Notes: generated from the sequence alone by a model not told the origin. Shown: positions 1 to 5,241, counted from the stretch's first letter. The stretch: 5,887 nucleotides of DNA from Thermoprotei archaeon (GCA_003649565.1 QMSF01000068.1:1-5887); one strand, 5' to 3'. A program made the numbers and translations.

Positions 1-347
1 AAGCTACACTTAGCATAAACCTCAATAAACGGAACATCCTCCTCAATTATCTTGCGAACCTCAGCCCTTACATCCCTATAAGGAGAAACGAAACTACACA
101 GTACAATCACGCCATTCCTAGCAAGAAGCCTCGCAATCCAGGCAACCCTACGAAGATGAATAGCGCGCTGCTCTCTAGTAAAACCAGCATCAGGATTAAT
201 GGTCTTCCTTACCCAATCGCCATCGAGAACCTCAACCCTAAAACCAAGCTCTCTAAGCCTATCGGCAACACCATTAGCAATAGTAGTCTTACCACTACCA
301 GGCAAACCAGTAAACCAAACAACAACACCCTTATCCAAAAACTTCAT
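1..347 (-). CDS. cysC: Adenylylsulfate (APS) kinase, partial (C-terminal part beyond the left edge)
   Basis: This is the first 115 codons of a P-loop kinase that phosphorylates adenosine 5'-phosphosulfate to PAPS with ATP, a cytosolic step of sulfate activation. The ATG at 347-345 is followed by a strand and the Walker A loop GLPGSGKTT (residues 14-22). Then come the APS-kinase motif LDGDWVR (about 40-46), GFTREQR, and the conserved FVSPYR segment near residue 91, which in this family lines the APS site. The tryptophan in DGDW and the overall motif set match, from memory, the crenarchaeal enzyme type such as that of Aeropyrum pernix. The frame is open to the window edge, so the lid and C-terminal helices are not visible. 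An in-frame TAA a few codons upstream leaves this ATG as the only good start. A TATA-like box lies 26-33 bp upstream, with no clear Shine-Dalgarno site, which suggests a leaderless or nearly leaderless mRNA. The 5' end is very G+T-rich (47 of the first 60 bases). Confidence 0.9.
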   Translation of the reverse strand, partial: MKFLDKGVVVWFTGLPGSGKTTIANGVADRLRELGFRVEVLDGDWVRKTINPDAGFTREQRAIHLRRVAWIARLLARNGVIVLCSFVSPYRDVRAEVRKIIEEDVPFIEVYAKCS

Positions 348-372
348 AGCAAACCAATTTAATTAAATGTAA

Positions 373-380
373 TTAATAAA
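373..380 (-). promoter_or_regulatory. Probable TATA box of the APS kinase gene
   Basis: On the minus strand this reads TTTATTAA. Its centre is about 30 bp before the ATG at 347, so archaeal initiation about 26 bp downstream would fall within a few bases of the start codon. Inferred from position and composition only. Confidence 0.4.
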
Positions 381-469
381 CCTTACGATGGACAAACTCC
401 ATTACTCAATGTCAAGCCTATATGGACTCATACTTCAATTCACTTAAGGAAGAAGGAGATAAGTTAAAG

Positions 470-478
470 CTTATATAG
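470..478 (+). promoter_or_regulatory. Probable TATA box of the DUF234 ATPase gene
   Basis: The sequence CTTATATAG is preceded by a purine-rich BRE-like stretch (AAGTTAAAG). Its centre is about 36 bp before the ATG at 510, so transcription should begin near 500. That would give a leader of roughly 10 bases consisting of the second copy of the adjacent repeat, including its GAGAGGA Shine-Dalgarno-like part. Confidence 0.5.
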
Positions 479-511
479 AATATTCTGAGAGGAATATTCT
501 GAGAGGAATAT
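478..511 (+). repeat. 14-bp tandem repeat, 2.4 copies, spanning the transcription and translation start
   Basis: The unit GAATATTCTGAGAG occurs exactly at 478-491 and 492-505. A third partial copy (GAATAT) begins at 506 and supplies the first two bases of the ATG at 510. Each full unit holds the perfect 8-bp palindrome GAATATTC (478-485 and 492-499). The repeat lies between the TATA box and the start codon, exactly where an archaeal repressor would block RNA polymerase, and each unit also ends with a weak ribosome-binding purine run. It may be an operator with two sites, or simply a recent slippage duplication of the leader. The sequence alone cannot decide. Confidence 0.8.
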
Positions 512-1802
512 GGCTAATCTGGTTATTGAGAGAAGCGAGGAACAGGTCATTAGAGAGTTAAAGGGATGGCTTCTTTTATATGGTAGGAGGAAGATAGGTA
601 AGACCTTCCTATTGAGGAGAGTGTTCCCTCAATCTAATTACTTTATGGTTACGAGGTCAGGTCATGTCTTAGCTGAAAGAGATGGCGATGTTTCGGTTTT
701 CAATGTTGAAGATGCCGTTAAGCTAATTTGTTCTCTTCTTGATAAAGGCGAGATCGTAGTGCTAGATGAATTTCAGAGGCTTTCTGAGGAGTTTTGGGAT
801 GAAATTGCTCTTCGACATCCTAATGGAAGGTTGATAGCTAGTGGTTCAAGTCTAGGCATTTTAAAGAGGATTTTCGATAGGAGAAGTCCTCTACTAGGCT
901 TATTGACGCCGTTAAAGCTCGACTTGATAAGGTATTCCGATGCTATATCGGCAATTACAGAGGTCTGTAGCTCACCTAGAAATGCGTTAATTTGGAGCAT
1001 GCTTATTCGTGATCCATGGATAATTCCCATGACATCATTGGAGAGAGATCCCATATCCGAAATATGCGATAAAGCATATTACTTCATGGCTTCAGCTTCA
1101 GGCCTCATAGGCGAGGCATTTGAAGAAGAGGAAAGAGCATTGACAAGAACGTATGATGCATTATTAAGATTAACAGGAGAAGGCGTATGGAGGCCTTCAG
1201 ATATGGCTGGCATACTCGCATCAAGCAAACTGATAGCTGGAGGACAATCAACAGTAACAGGGCTACTTGAAAGGCTAGTCGGCATGGGCCTAATAGAGAA
1301 GATTCCTCTATGGAAGACGAGAGGAGCAAGATACTACTTCAAGCATAGATCTCCATTACTATCAATCATATACTACTTAGATCAAAAACAGAGCATTTCA
1401 GAGGGCATTTACGGAAAGGCAGAGCCAAACCTAGCATTAAAGGCGATAGGCAGAGAGTTAGCCTTTAACCTCGGGGAAATGCTGGCTGAGCTTCATAATG
1501 GAGTTAGAGCCTACACCATACTCCCAAGAGGACAAGGAGACATAGATATAGTGATCCTAGACAGGAGAAGCAGAAAGCCGATCATTGGGTATGAAGTAAA
1601 GATGGGCGAGATGGAGATCAGCGAAGCAAAAAGAGCAATCGAGAAAATACACTCAGAGGGAATTCCAAAGGCAGGGCTCATAAGCATAACAGCCAAGCCA
1701 CCAGAGACACCAGGATCACATGAAGAGCTTGGACCTCAAGACATCATAGAGAGAGCGAAGAAGCTGCGTCAACACCTAAAAGCATTCAATAGAGAGAGGT
1801 AG
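510..1802 (+). CDS. Archaeal AAA+ family ATPase with C-terminal DUF234 (PD-(D/E)XK-like) domain
   Basis: This is a 430-residue protein of the archaeal ATPase family (COG1672 type). The N-terminal P-loop domain has Walker A GRRKIGKT (residues 25-32), Walker B VVLDEFQ (83-89) with the family's DEFQ signature, and a sensor-like ASGSS (110-114). A winged-helix region follows at about 215-280 (LLERLVGMGLIEK and RYYFKHR). Residues 300-430 are DUF234. Here GDIDIVI (343-349) and YEVK (361-364), with an upstream glutamate (E316 or E323), have the spacing of a PD-(D/E)XK nuclease core. Family members are cytosolic and mostly of unknown role; links to mobile or defence functions have been proposed. The usual SPL-G-R loop is partly changed, to SPLLGLLTPL. 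The ATG at 510 is chosen for its distance from the TATA box and the purine run before it. It ends in TAG, with an in-frame TAA four codons on. Coding is G+T-rich early and A+C-rich late (38/60 G+T at 661-720, 20/60 at 1681-1740). Function is not established. Confidence 0.9.
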   Translation: MANLVIERSEEQVIRELKGWLLLYGRRKIGKTFLLRRVFPQSNYFMVTRSGHVLAERDGDVSVFNVEDAVKLICSLLDKGEIVVLDEFQRLSEEFWDEIALRHPNGRLIASGSSLGILKRIFDRRSPLLGLLTPLKLDLIRYSDAISAITEVCSSPRNALIWSMLIRDPWIIPMTSLERDPISEICDKAYYFMASASGLIGEAFEEEERALTRTYDALLRLTGEGVWRPSDMAGILASSKLIAGGQSTVTGLLERLVGMGLIEKIPLWKTRGARYYFKHRSPLLSIIYYLDQKQSISEGIYGKAEPNLALKAIGRELAFNLGEMLAELHNGVRAYTILPRGQGDIDIVILDRRSRKPIIGYEVKMGEMEISEAKRAIEKIHSEGIPKAGLISITAKPPETPGSHEELGPQDIIERAKKLRQHLKAFNRER

Positions 1803-1865
1803 ATTGCGATTTAAGTGTGAGCCGGGTGCTTTACGTTGAGGGCTGCGCATTGAGCATTAATCCGC

Positions 1866-1870
1866 TTTTT
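1866..1870 (+). terminator. Possible T-run terminator of the ATPase gene
   Basis: A run of five T bases (GCTTTTTAAG) lies 64 bp after the ATPase stop. Archaeal transcription commonly ends at such U-tracts without a strong hairpin. Five bases is short, so this is only a candidate. Confidence 0.2.
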
Positions 1871-1890
1871 AAGTTTAATCGAATGGGGAG

Positions 1891-1918
1891 TTTTAATAGT
1901 ATCACGGCATAATTTATC
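1891..1918 (+). promoter_or_regulatory. Candidate promoter elements of the HEPN-MNT operon
   Basis: There are two TATA-like stretches. TTTTAATA (1891-1898) would start transcription near 1921 and give a 17-base leader containing AGGCGTGA (1922-1929), a Shine-Dalgarno-like site 8 bases before ATG 1938. AATTTATC (1911-1918) would place initiation almost exactly on ATG 1938, giving a leaderless message. Either supports 1938 as the start rather than GTG 1926. Confidence 0.35.
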
Positions 1919-1937
1919 TTAAGGCGTGAAGGCATTG

Positions 1938-2342
1938 ATGCGTAGAGAGGTTGCCTTATGGATTGAAGCGGCTAAAGAGGATTTAGTTGATGCAAGCGAT
2001 GCCATAAATAGGGGTAGATGGTTTAGAGCAGCCTTCTTCTCTCAGCAAGCTGTTGAAAAGGCCTTAAAGGCGTTATTCTTCATAGTGCGCAGAGAAGAGC
2101 CGCCACATATCCATACAGTCACTGAGCTATACAGGCTACTGAGAGAGGGGGGCTTTACATTGCCTAGAGACCTTGAAGAGCAGCTATACATTCTAAATAA
2201 GTACTACACGATTACGAGGTACCCCGATGCAGCTAATGGCCTGCCGAGCGAGGCAGTCGATAAAATCGAGGCAGAAAGAGCATATCAAGTAGCACATAGC
2301 GTGGTGACCTATATTGAGAAGTATACCAGAAAAAGCGCTTAA
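1938..2342 (+). CDS. HEPN domain protein, putative toxin of a HEPN-MNT pair
   Basis: This is a 134-residue all-alpha protein of the pfam05168 HEPN type. Visible family features are the opening W-IEAAKEDL-DA helix, AAFFSQQAVEKALKAL (residues 31-46), the HIHTVTEL turn (57-64), and LNKYYTITRYPD (86-97), whose RYPD is typical of this subfamily. HEPN proteins in such pairs are usually ribonuclease-type toxins held in check by the neighbouring nucleotidyltransferase. The classical R-x4-6-H ribonuclease motif is not at its usual place. R114-x5-H120 lies in the last helix and R51/R52 precede H57, so catalytic competence is uncertain. ATG 1938 is chosen over in-frame GTG 1926 because GTG 1926 overlaps the Shine-Dalgarno-like AGGCGTGA; the longer form would add four residues. 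The last 29 bases overlap the MNT gene, so the two form an operon. It could instead be a substrate-binding partner of the transferase without toxicity. Confidence 0.85.
   Translation: MRREVALWIEAAKEDLVDASDAINRGRWFRAAFFSQQAVEKALKALFFIVRREEPPHIHTVTELYRLLREGGFTLPRDLEEQLYILNKYYTITRYPDAANGLPSEAVDKIEAERAYQVAHSVVTYIEKYTRKSA
2301..2309 (+). promoter_or_regulatory. Shine-Dalgarno site that fixes the TTG start of the MNT gene
   Basis: GTGGTGACC inside the end of the HEPN gene contains GGTGA, a strong match to the archaeal anti-Shine-Dalgarno sequence, and ends six bases before TTG 2314. An in-frame TGA at 2305-2307 rules out any earlier start, and no ATG follows until well inside the domain, so the TTG is well supported. 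Confidence 0.7.
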
Positions 2343-2703
2343 AGCTGTTCAGGAGCTCATCGATAAGCTCTCAGAGAAAATAGACATCCAAGAGGTATAC
2401 CTCTTCGGGAGCTATGCCAAGGGGACATGGCTCAAAACAAGCGACATAGACCTCATAATAGTCTCGCCCAACTTTGAAAATACACCGCCACTTAAAAGGT
2501 TAGACATGATAAACGAAATCCAATGGAAAGCAGGAATACAGCCATTCATAGAGGCAATACCATTAACACCCAGAGAGCTCAAAGAGAAAATAGAGAAAAG
2601 CACTCTACTACGAGACGCTTCAAAACACTGGATAAAAATAGACGTCGAGAAGACAAAGGATAAACAACAGTTAAAATCGAGGAACCCATCACCCGCCAAG
2701 TAA
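2314..2703 (+). CDS. MNT-family nucleotidyltransferase, putative antitoxin of the HEPN-MNT pair
   Basis: This is a 129-residue minimal nucleotidyltransferase. The hallmark is FGSYAKG (31-37) followed by SDIDLIIV (43-50), that is GS-x10-D-x-D with metal-binding D44 and D46. The likely third acidic residue is E80 in PFIEAIPLT. In characterised pairs of this class (HepT-MntA) the transferase silences its HEPN partner by AMPylating a tyrosine; a similar role is inferred here, although this HEPN partner lacks the HepT RX4HXY site. The TTG start overlaps the HEPN gene by 29 bases and has its own Shine-Dalgarno site, so translation is probably coupled. The last 18 or so residues are a basic, polar tail beyond the usual domain. 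The 3' end is A+C-rich (19 of the last 60 bases are G or T), unlike the 5' part of the operon. It is followed by a convergent minus-strand group. Confidence 0.88.
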   Translation: MRSIPEKALKAVQELIDKLSEKIDIQEVYLFGSYAKGTWLKTSDIDLIIVSPNFENTPPLKRLDMINEIQWKAGIQPFIEAIPLTPRELKEKIEKSTLLRDASKHWIKIDVEKTKDKQQLKSRNPSPAK

Positions 2704-2780
2704 ACTCATTAACAATCAATGAGAAGGTATGATGAGCTTTATCTCCTAATGCTCCTAGTTGTAAGGGAAGATCTAAGGGG

Positions 2781-2793
2781 GTTCCTTTGGAAC
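2781..2793. terminator. Small perfect hairpin between convergent genes, possible terminator
   Basis: GTTCC-TTT-GGAAC forms a 5-bp stem with a 3-base loop, between the MNT stop (2703) and the stop of the PIN remnant on the other strand (2793-2795). A TTTT run follows at 2798-2801 on the plus strand. A short stem like this may be chance. Confidence 0.2.
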
Positions 2794-3002
2794 TACGTTT
2801 TAGTGTAGTCTTCGAGGAACAGTATTTCGACGTCAAAAGGCTTTCTTTGCATCTCTCTTAGTAAGTCCTCTTCTCTCTTCGCGAAAAGCGCTTTACAGGC
2901 AAGCTTTCTTGCCAATGCAATACAAAAGCAATCTGAAATTGAAATAGCTCTTTCACACTTGATTTTAGCAGCTTCTTCAATTAGAAGAGAAGTCTCTATG
3001 TT
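2793..3002 (-). pseudogene. PIN-domain (VapC-like) toxin remnant, C-terminal half only
   Basis: A 69-codon open stretch begins right after the TAA of the HepT-MNT frame, in the same frame, and ends at TAG 2795-2793. It has no ATG, GTG or TTG at its head. Its content fits the second half of a PIN ribonuclease: an EEAAKIK helix, ISISDCFCIALARKL (with the conserved third aspartate, residue 24 of the stretch), KALFAKREEDLL, and a PFDVEILFLED tail. The first half, which should carry the first catalytic aspartate and the following glutamate, is absent. No antitoxin gene is next to it. The inference is a VapC gene cut by the rearrangement that placed the HepT-MNT gene here. Translation is unlikely unless the TAA is read through. 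Confidence 0.65.
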
Positions 3003-3626
3003 TTAGCGGCTTGAAGTTATCGACATCACTCTGTACGTTTCATTAACATCGAGAATCTCTATGTAACGCTTATATAATGCTTGATAGGCGTCATCGGGAT
3101 TTCCGTATATCAGCTTTCCCTCATTTAGAATTGTGAGTATAACGCTTTGAGGAGCTGACTCAACGTGAACTAAATCTACTTGGTCTTCGTGCACTCCAAG
3201 GGCATCAGCTATATCCACTAGAAGCCTCCCAAGATCAAGAGCGCTCTTAGCATCCATTGAGACGGCAATGTCGTAATCTCTACCCTCACCTTCTCTAGCC
3301 CTAGACCCAAAGAGAAAAGCAAACCTCACTCGATGTCGCATAAAAACAGTCTTTAACCTTTCATCAATGTCGGGATCGAGGTTAACGCTATCTACAAACA
3401 TTTTAATAGCATTGATAATTCTAGGAAGCCTCAGCTCCATCTGCCTTAAAGCTTCCTCTTCAAGTTCTCGATTAATCGCCGCATAACCATGAACCAAGAT
3501 ATTCCTAAAGCCAGCTAAGCTCTCTAGAAAAGCTCTTTCATTGCTCAACCCTATGATGCTAGATAAACTTGCAGCAATTTCCCTATATGTCTCAGGCTTT
3601 CGCCTACCCAAACTCACGATGATCAT
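3003..3626 (-). CDS. HepT-MNT fusion, ORF downstream of an in-frame amber codon
   Basis: The 207 codons from ATG 3626 encode the second half of a HepT-type HEPN domain, then a complete MNT nucleotidyltransferase. RNILVHGY (residues 41-48) is the RX4HXY motif of HepT: arginine and histidine for RNA cleavage, and the tyrosine that is AMPylated in characterised HepT-MntA pairs. FAFLFGSRAREGEGRDYDIAV (starting 102) is the transferase core with GS-x8-D-x-D, two residues shorter than usual, and D151 in QVDLVHV is the likely third acidic residue. Toxin and antitoxin are normally separate proteins, so one chain is unusual. ATG 3626 is unlikely to be the ancestral start: it falls in the middle of HEPN helix 2 (LLDLGAMII), and upstream sequence in the same frame continues the domain to GTG 3764. 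A weak AGGAG two bases upstream could still allow internal initiation, giving an MNT enzyme with a broken HEPN part. Confidence 0.75.
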   Translation of the reverse strand: MIIVSLGRRKPETYREIAASLSSIIGLSNERAFLESLAGFRNILVHGYAAINRELEEEALRQMELRLPRIINAIKMFVDSVNLDPDIDERLKTVFMRHRVRFAFLFGSRAREGEGRDYDIAVSMDAKSALDLGRLLVDIADALGVHEDQVDLVHVESAPQSVILTILNEGKLIYGNPDDAYQALYKRYIEILDVNETYRVMSITSSR

Positions 3627-3764
3627 AGCTCCTAAATCAAGAAGCTACTGAACAACAAGTTGTGCAAGTCTCTCCACAGCATAAATCGATTGGCCCTTCG
3701 ACCTATAATCAACGAGCTCAGCAAAGTAGCCCTCCAAAAGCTCCAATTGCCTCTTAACCCTCAC
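3627..3764 (-). pseudogene. N-terminal HepT segment of the fusion, cut off by in-frame TAG at 3645-3647
   Basis: Reading upstream of ATG 3626 in the same frame gives 46 more codons from GTG 3764. They match the start of a HepT/DUF86 domain: KRQLELLEGYFAELVDY, then IYAVERLAQLVVQ, then TAG, then LLDLGA. The stop replaces one residue in the middle of the second conserved helix, where relatives usually carry alanine, serine, cysteine or similar. No other defect is seen, and the full frame would encode 253 residues with R87, H92 and Y94 as the HEPN motif. An excellent Shine-Dalgarno site precedes GTG 3764. A single base change from CAG, TCG or TTG could have made the TAG. The most economical reading is a recent nonsense mutation; readthrough or a sequencing error are alternatives. 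Confidence 0.75.
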
Positions 3765-3770
3765 ACCAAA

Positions 3771-3779
3771 TCATCTCCC
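3771..3779 (-). promoter_or_regulatory. Shine-Dalgarno site of the HepT-MNT fusion gene
   Basis: The minus strand reads GGGAGATGA, six bases before GTG 3764. It matches the archaeal consensus GGAGGTGAT with one difference (GGAGATGAT). This marks the true upstream start of the interrupted gene and shows that the 46 codons before ATG 3626 belong to it. Confidence 0.65.
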
Positions 3780-4136
3780 ACCACAAAGTCCTCCACAATG
3801 AAGCCAATAAGCCCACACTTAAAATACTCTTAAACACCTTAAAAATGGTGATCCCATGAGAGTCATGCTCATTCGATAAAAGCCTTAAGCCTATAACTAA
3901 GAGAAAAAGCAGATTACAGAAAAGCTAAGAGGTTACCCAAGACCTCATAAAGATGACTACAAAAAGGTCTTACTCCTCTCTATAACGCTTAACTCTCAAG
4001 CAAACCAAGCCAGCTATGGATTCTCGAGGGCTCTTAAACTCCCTAACTCCCAAGAGACCTAACAAAAGCATCAATGATAATCAAGGACATTCTAAGGAGA
4101 AACTAAGGCTACCCTAGAAAAAGCTCAACTTCACAT
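3780..4136. other. Gene-free gap between PaREP1 and the HepT-MNT fusion
   Basis: No open frame here shows recognisable protein features on either strand. The plus strand is rich in A and C. A TATA-like TATTTTAAG on the minus strand (about 3818-3826) could drive the HepT-MNT gene with a leader of about 30 bases. On the plus strand GGTGATCC (3847-3854), a perfect Shine-Dalgarno octamer, is followed by ATG 3856 and ATG 3865, but the frame closes after seven codons (MRVMLIR), so it is a gene-start relic or chance. A minus-strand TTTTT at about 4118-4122 may end the PaREP1 transcript. Confidence 0.5.
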
Positions 4137-4568
4137 TTAAAGAAGACTCTTCAATTTCTCCAATAAGCTCTTGACATCTCTAATTGAAAGCTCAACCTCT
4201 CTCGGCGGCATCCAATTCTCATAGAAATTCTGGTGAAGAGCATTAGCCGTCCTCCACAAATGCCTAAGCTCCAGATCCCCAAGCCTATCAGCCAAATAAT
4301 CCAAGAACTCCCAGAGAGACGCATGACTCTTCAACTCTTTACCCTCCTTAGCCGCCACAGCCTTAACGATCTGCGAAGCAGCAACCCAAGCCTTCTCAGA
4401 AGCCTGAACGTAGTCTCTTCTAGCAAGAAGATCCTCAGCTTCACGCATATACTTCTCACACAACTTTAAATGAAGCTCAACTTTAACGTCAGGATCAGTC
4501 ATATTAAGCTGCTTAAGCAACGTCTCGCTTACAAGCTCCTCCAAAGCCTTACCTTCCAACTCCGACAT
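4137..4568 (-). CDS. PaREP1-family protein (HEPN-like), probably lacking its original N-terminus
   Basis: This 143-residue helical protein belongs to the archaeal PaREP1 family. The clear signatures are ELHLKLCEKYMREAEDLL (31-48), RDYVQASEKAWVAASQIVKA (51-70), SHASLWEFLDYL (81-92), and WRTANALHQNFYENWMPP (105-122). R106-x5-H112 matches the R-x4-6-H signature of HEPN ribonucleases, and the family has been grouped with HEPN/nucleotidyltransferase-associated helical domains; its molecular role is not established. ATG 4568 is the only start in this frame after an upstream TAA, and its purine run abuts the codon, a poor arrangement. Upstream in another frame lie 16 codons that look like the missing N-terminus (see 4569-4633), so the present product is probably a shortened form with the conserved domain intact. 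Unlike its neighbours it stays G+T-rich to the 3' end (35 of the last 60 bases). Confidence 0.8.
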   Translation of the reverse strand: MSELEGKALEELVSETLLKQLNMTDPDVKVELHLKLCEKYMREAEDLLARRDYVQASEKAWVAASQIVKAVAAKEGKELKSHASLWEFLDYLADRLGDLELRHLWRTANALHQNFYENWMPPREVELSIRDVKSLLEKLKSLL

Positions 4569-4633
4569 CCTCTCAAGAGCCTCAAAACCTTCTTAGGCAA
4601 CTCGATAGTAATCGCAACCACTAAATCCACCAT
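4569..4633 (-). pseudogene. Original 5' end of the PaREP1 gene, out of frame by one base
   Basis: From ATG 4633 the minus strand encodes MVDLVVAITIELPKKV, the beta-strand and helix opening (ITIELP) often seen at the head of this PaREP1 subfamily and resembling antitoxin N-termini. The frame then departs from the PaREP1 frame. Adding one T to the TTTT at 4587-4584 gives KVFEALERMSELEGKALEEL, joining both parts into one smooth protein of about 165 residues. Without it the upstream frame closes after about 30 codons. A one-base deletion is therefore inferred. A sequencing error or frameshifting at the short T-run is also possible, though four T bases make a weak slippage site and no slippery heptamer is evident. 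Confidence 0.6.
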
Positions 4634-4653
4634 CCATAACTAATAACCTCATG

Positions 4654-4661
4654 CTATTAAC
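4654..4661 (-). promoter_or_regulatory. Probable TATA box for the full-length PaREP1 gene
   Basis: The minus strand reads GTTAATAG, centred about 25 bp before ATG 4633, the spacing expected for a leaderless archaeal transcript starting on that ATG. This supports 4633, not 4568, as the original start. Confidence 0.35.
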
Positions 4662-4700
4662 ATTTACTTTACCAATGAATTTACGTAGACAAAGCTAATG

Positions 4701-5014
4701 ATGAGCACCACATCATTTAAGCTAAGACTCTTCAAGCTCCACGACCATAGAAATTTTGGGTTTAGAGAGTTCTAGGCGCTCTCGTGGAAACCTTTGTGGA
4801 TCTTTAATAACCCTAAGGTGATCAGGGAACATCGAATCTAAGCCAAAACTTCCCTATTAAGGTAGAAGAATAGACAAGATACATTGAAAGGTGTTCTCTT
4901 CGAGACTTTTTCTCTGCAGATAAAGTCAATGCTAAAGTGCTAAGCAAGCTTATAGAAGTCATTAAGTTCCTTGGTGAACTAATTATAGAAGCTAAGAAAC
5001 GTAGGGAGCGCTAA
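4701..5014 (+). pseudogene. Possible decayed protein gene, unidentified
   Basis: The frame from ATG 4701 gives about 24 codons, closes at TAG 4773-4775, and then continues with protein-like text (ALSWKPLWIFNNPKVIREHR) to a TAA near 4845. Sliding by two bases, an open stretch of 46 codons from 4874 to 5011 ends in TAA. It reads like a real C-terminus: a CSLRDFF segment followed by a long amphipathic helix (VLSKLIEVIKFLGELIIEAKKRR). It lacks a start codon, and a TAG lies directly before it at 4871-4873. These pieces may be the remains of one gene with several stops and a shift, but no family could be recognised. The evidence is codon texture only. Confidence 0.25.
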
Positions 5015-5241
5015 CTTAGCAAAACGTGTTATCACATGGGCATATAGCATACAACTTATGACGTAACTATGCATGGTCTATTAGCATAGGCTTCAACGTT
5101 TAAACACTACTAATTGTCTATACAACAAACCCATAAAGACACACATAAACTCAGAACTGCGCGCTTACAAACAAGAATTCTTCAAACATCAATTAATTTG
5201 CATGAAGCTTAAAACCATCAAATTTTAAACTATTTTTAAGT
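5015..5241. other. AT-rich stretch without a recognisable gene
   Basis: No coding frame of note is seen on either strand. It has a weak inverted repeat, CTATGC (5067-5072) with GCATAG (5084-5089), several scattered AGCATA motifs around 5045-5090, and a 10-bp palindrome AAGAATTCTT at 5173-5182. None has a clear function. Confidence 0.4.

Noticed and set aside
156..362. 68-codon plus-strand frame at the left end
   Set aside because: It is antisense to the APS kinase, which carries every expected motif; the threonine/asparagine/lysine-rich text is a composition artefact.
773..1696. Several minus-strand frames inside the ATPase gene
   Set aside because: They lie antisense to a protein with clear Walker motifs and a DUF234 domain and show no family features of their own.
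1817..1912. 31-codon plus-strand frame from GTG between the ATPase and HEPN genes
   Set aside because: It has no clear ribosome-binding site or recognisable family, and overlaps the likely promoter of the HEPN-MNT operon.
2719..2808. 29-codon plus-strand frame after the MNT gene
   Set aside because: It is short, matches no known family, and runs antisense over the end of the PIN remnant.
3645..3647. Pyrrolysine or general amber recoding as the explanation of the in-frame TAG
   Set aside because: Two apparently intact genes in the window (the ATPase at 1800-1802 and the roadblock-like gene at 5622-5624) end in TAG without conserved extensions, so TAG is an ordinary stop here. Recoding stays a minor alternative.
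5067..5089. CTATGC/GCATAG inverted repeat as an operator or attachment site
   Set aside because: It is a six-base stem with an 11-base spacer in AT-rich sequence and has no neighbouring integrase, tRNA or gene start.
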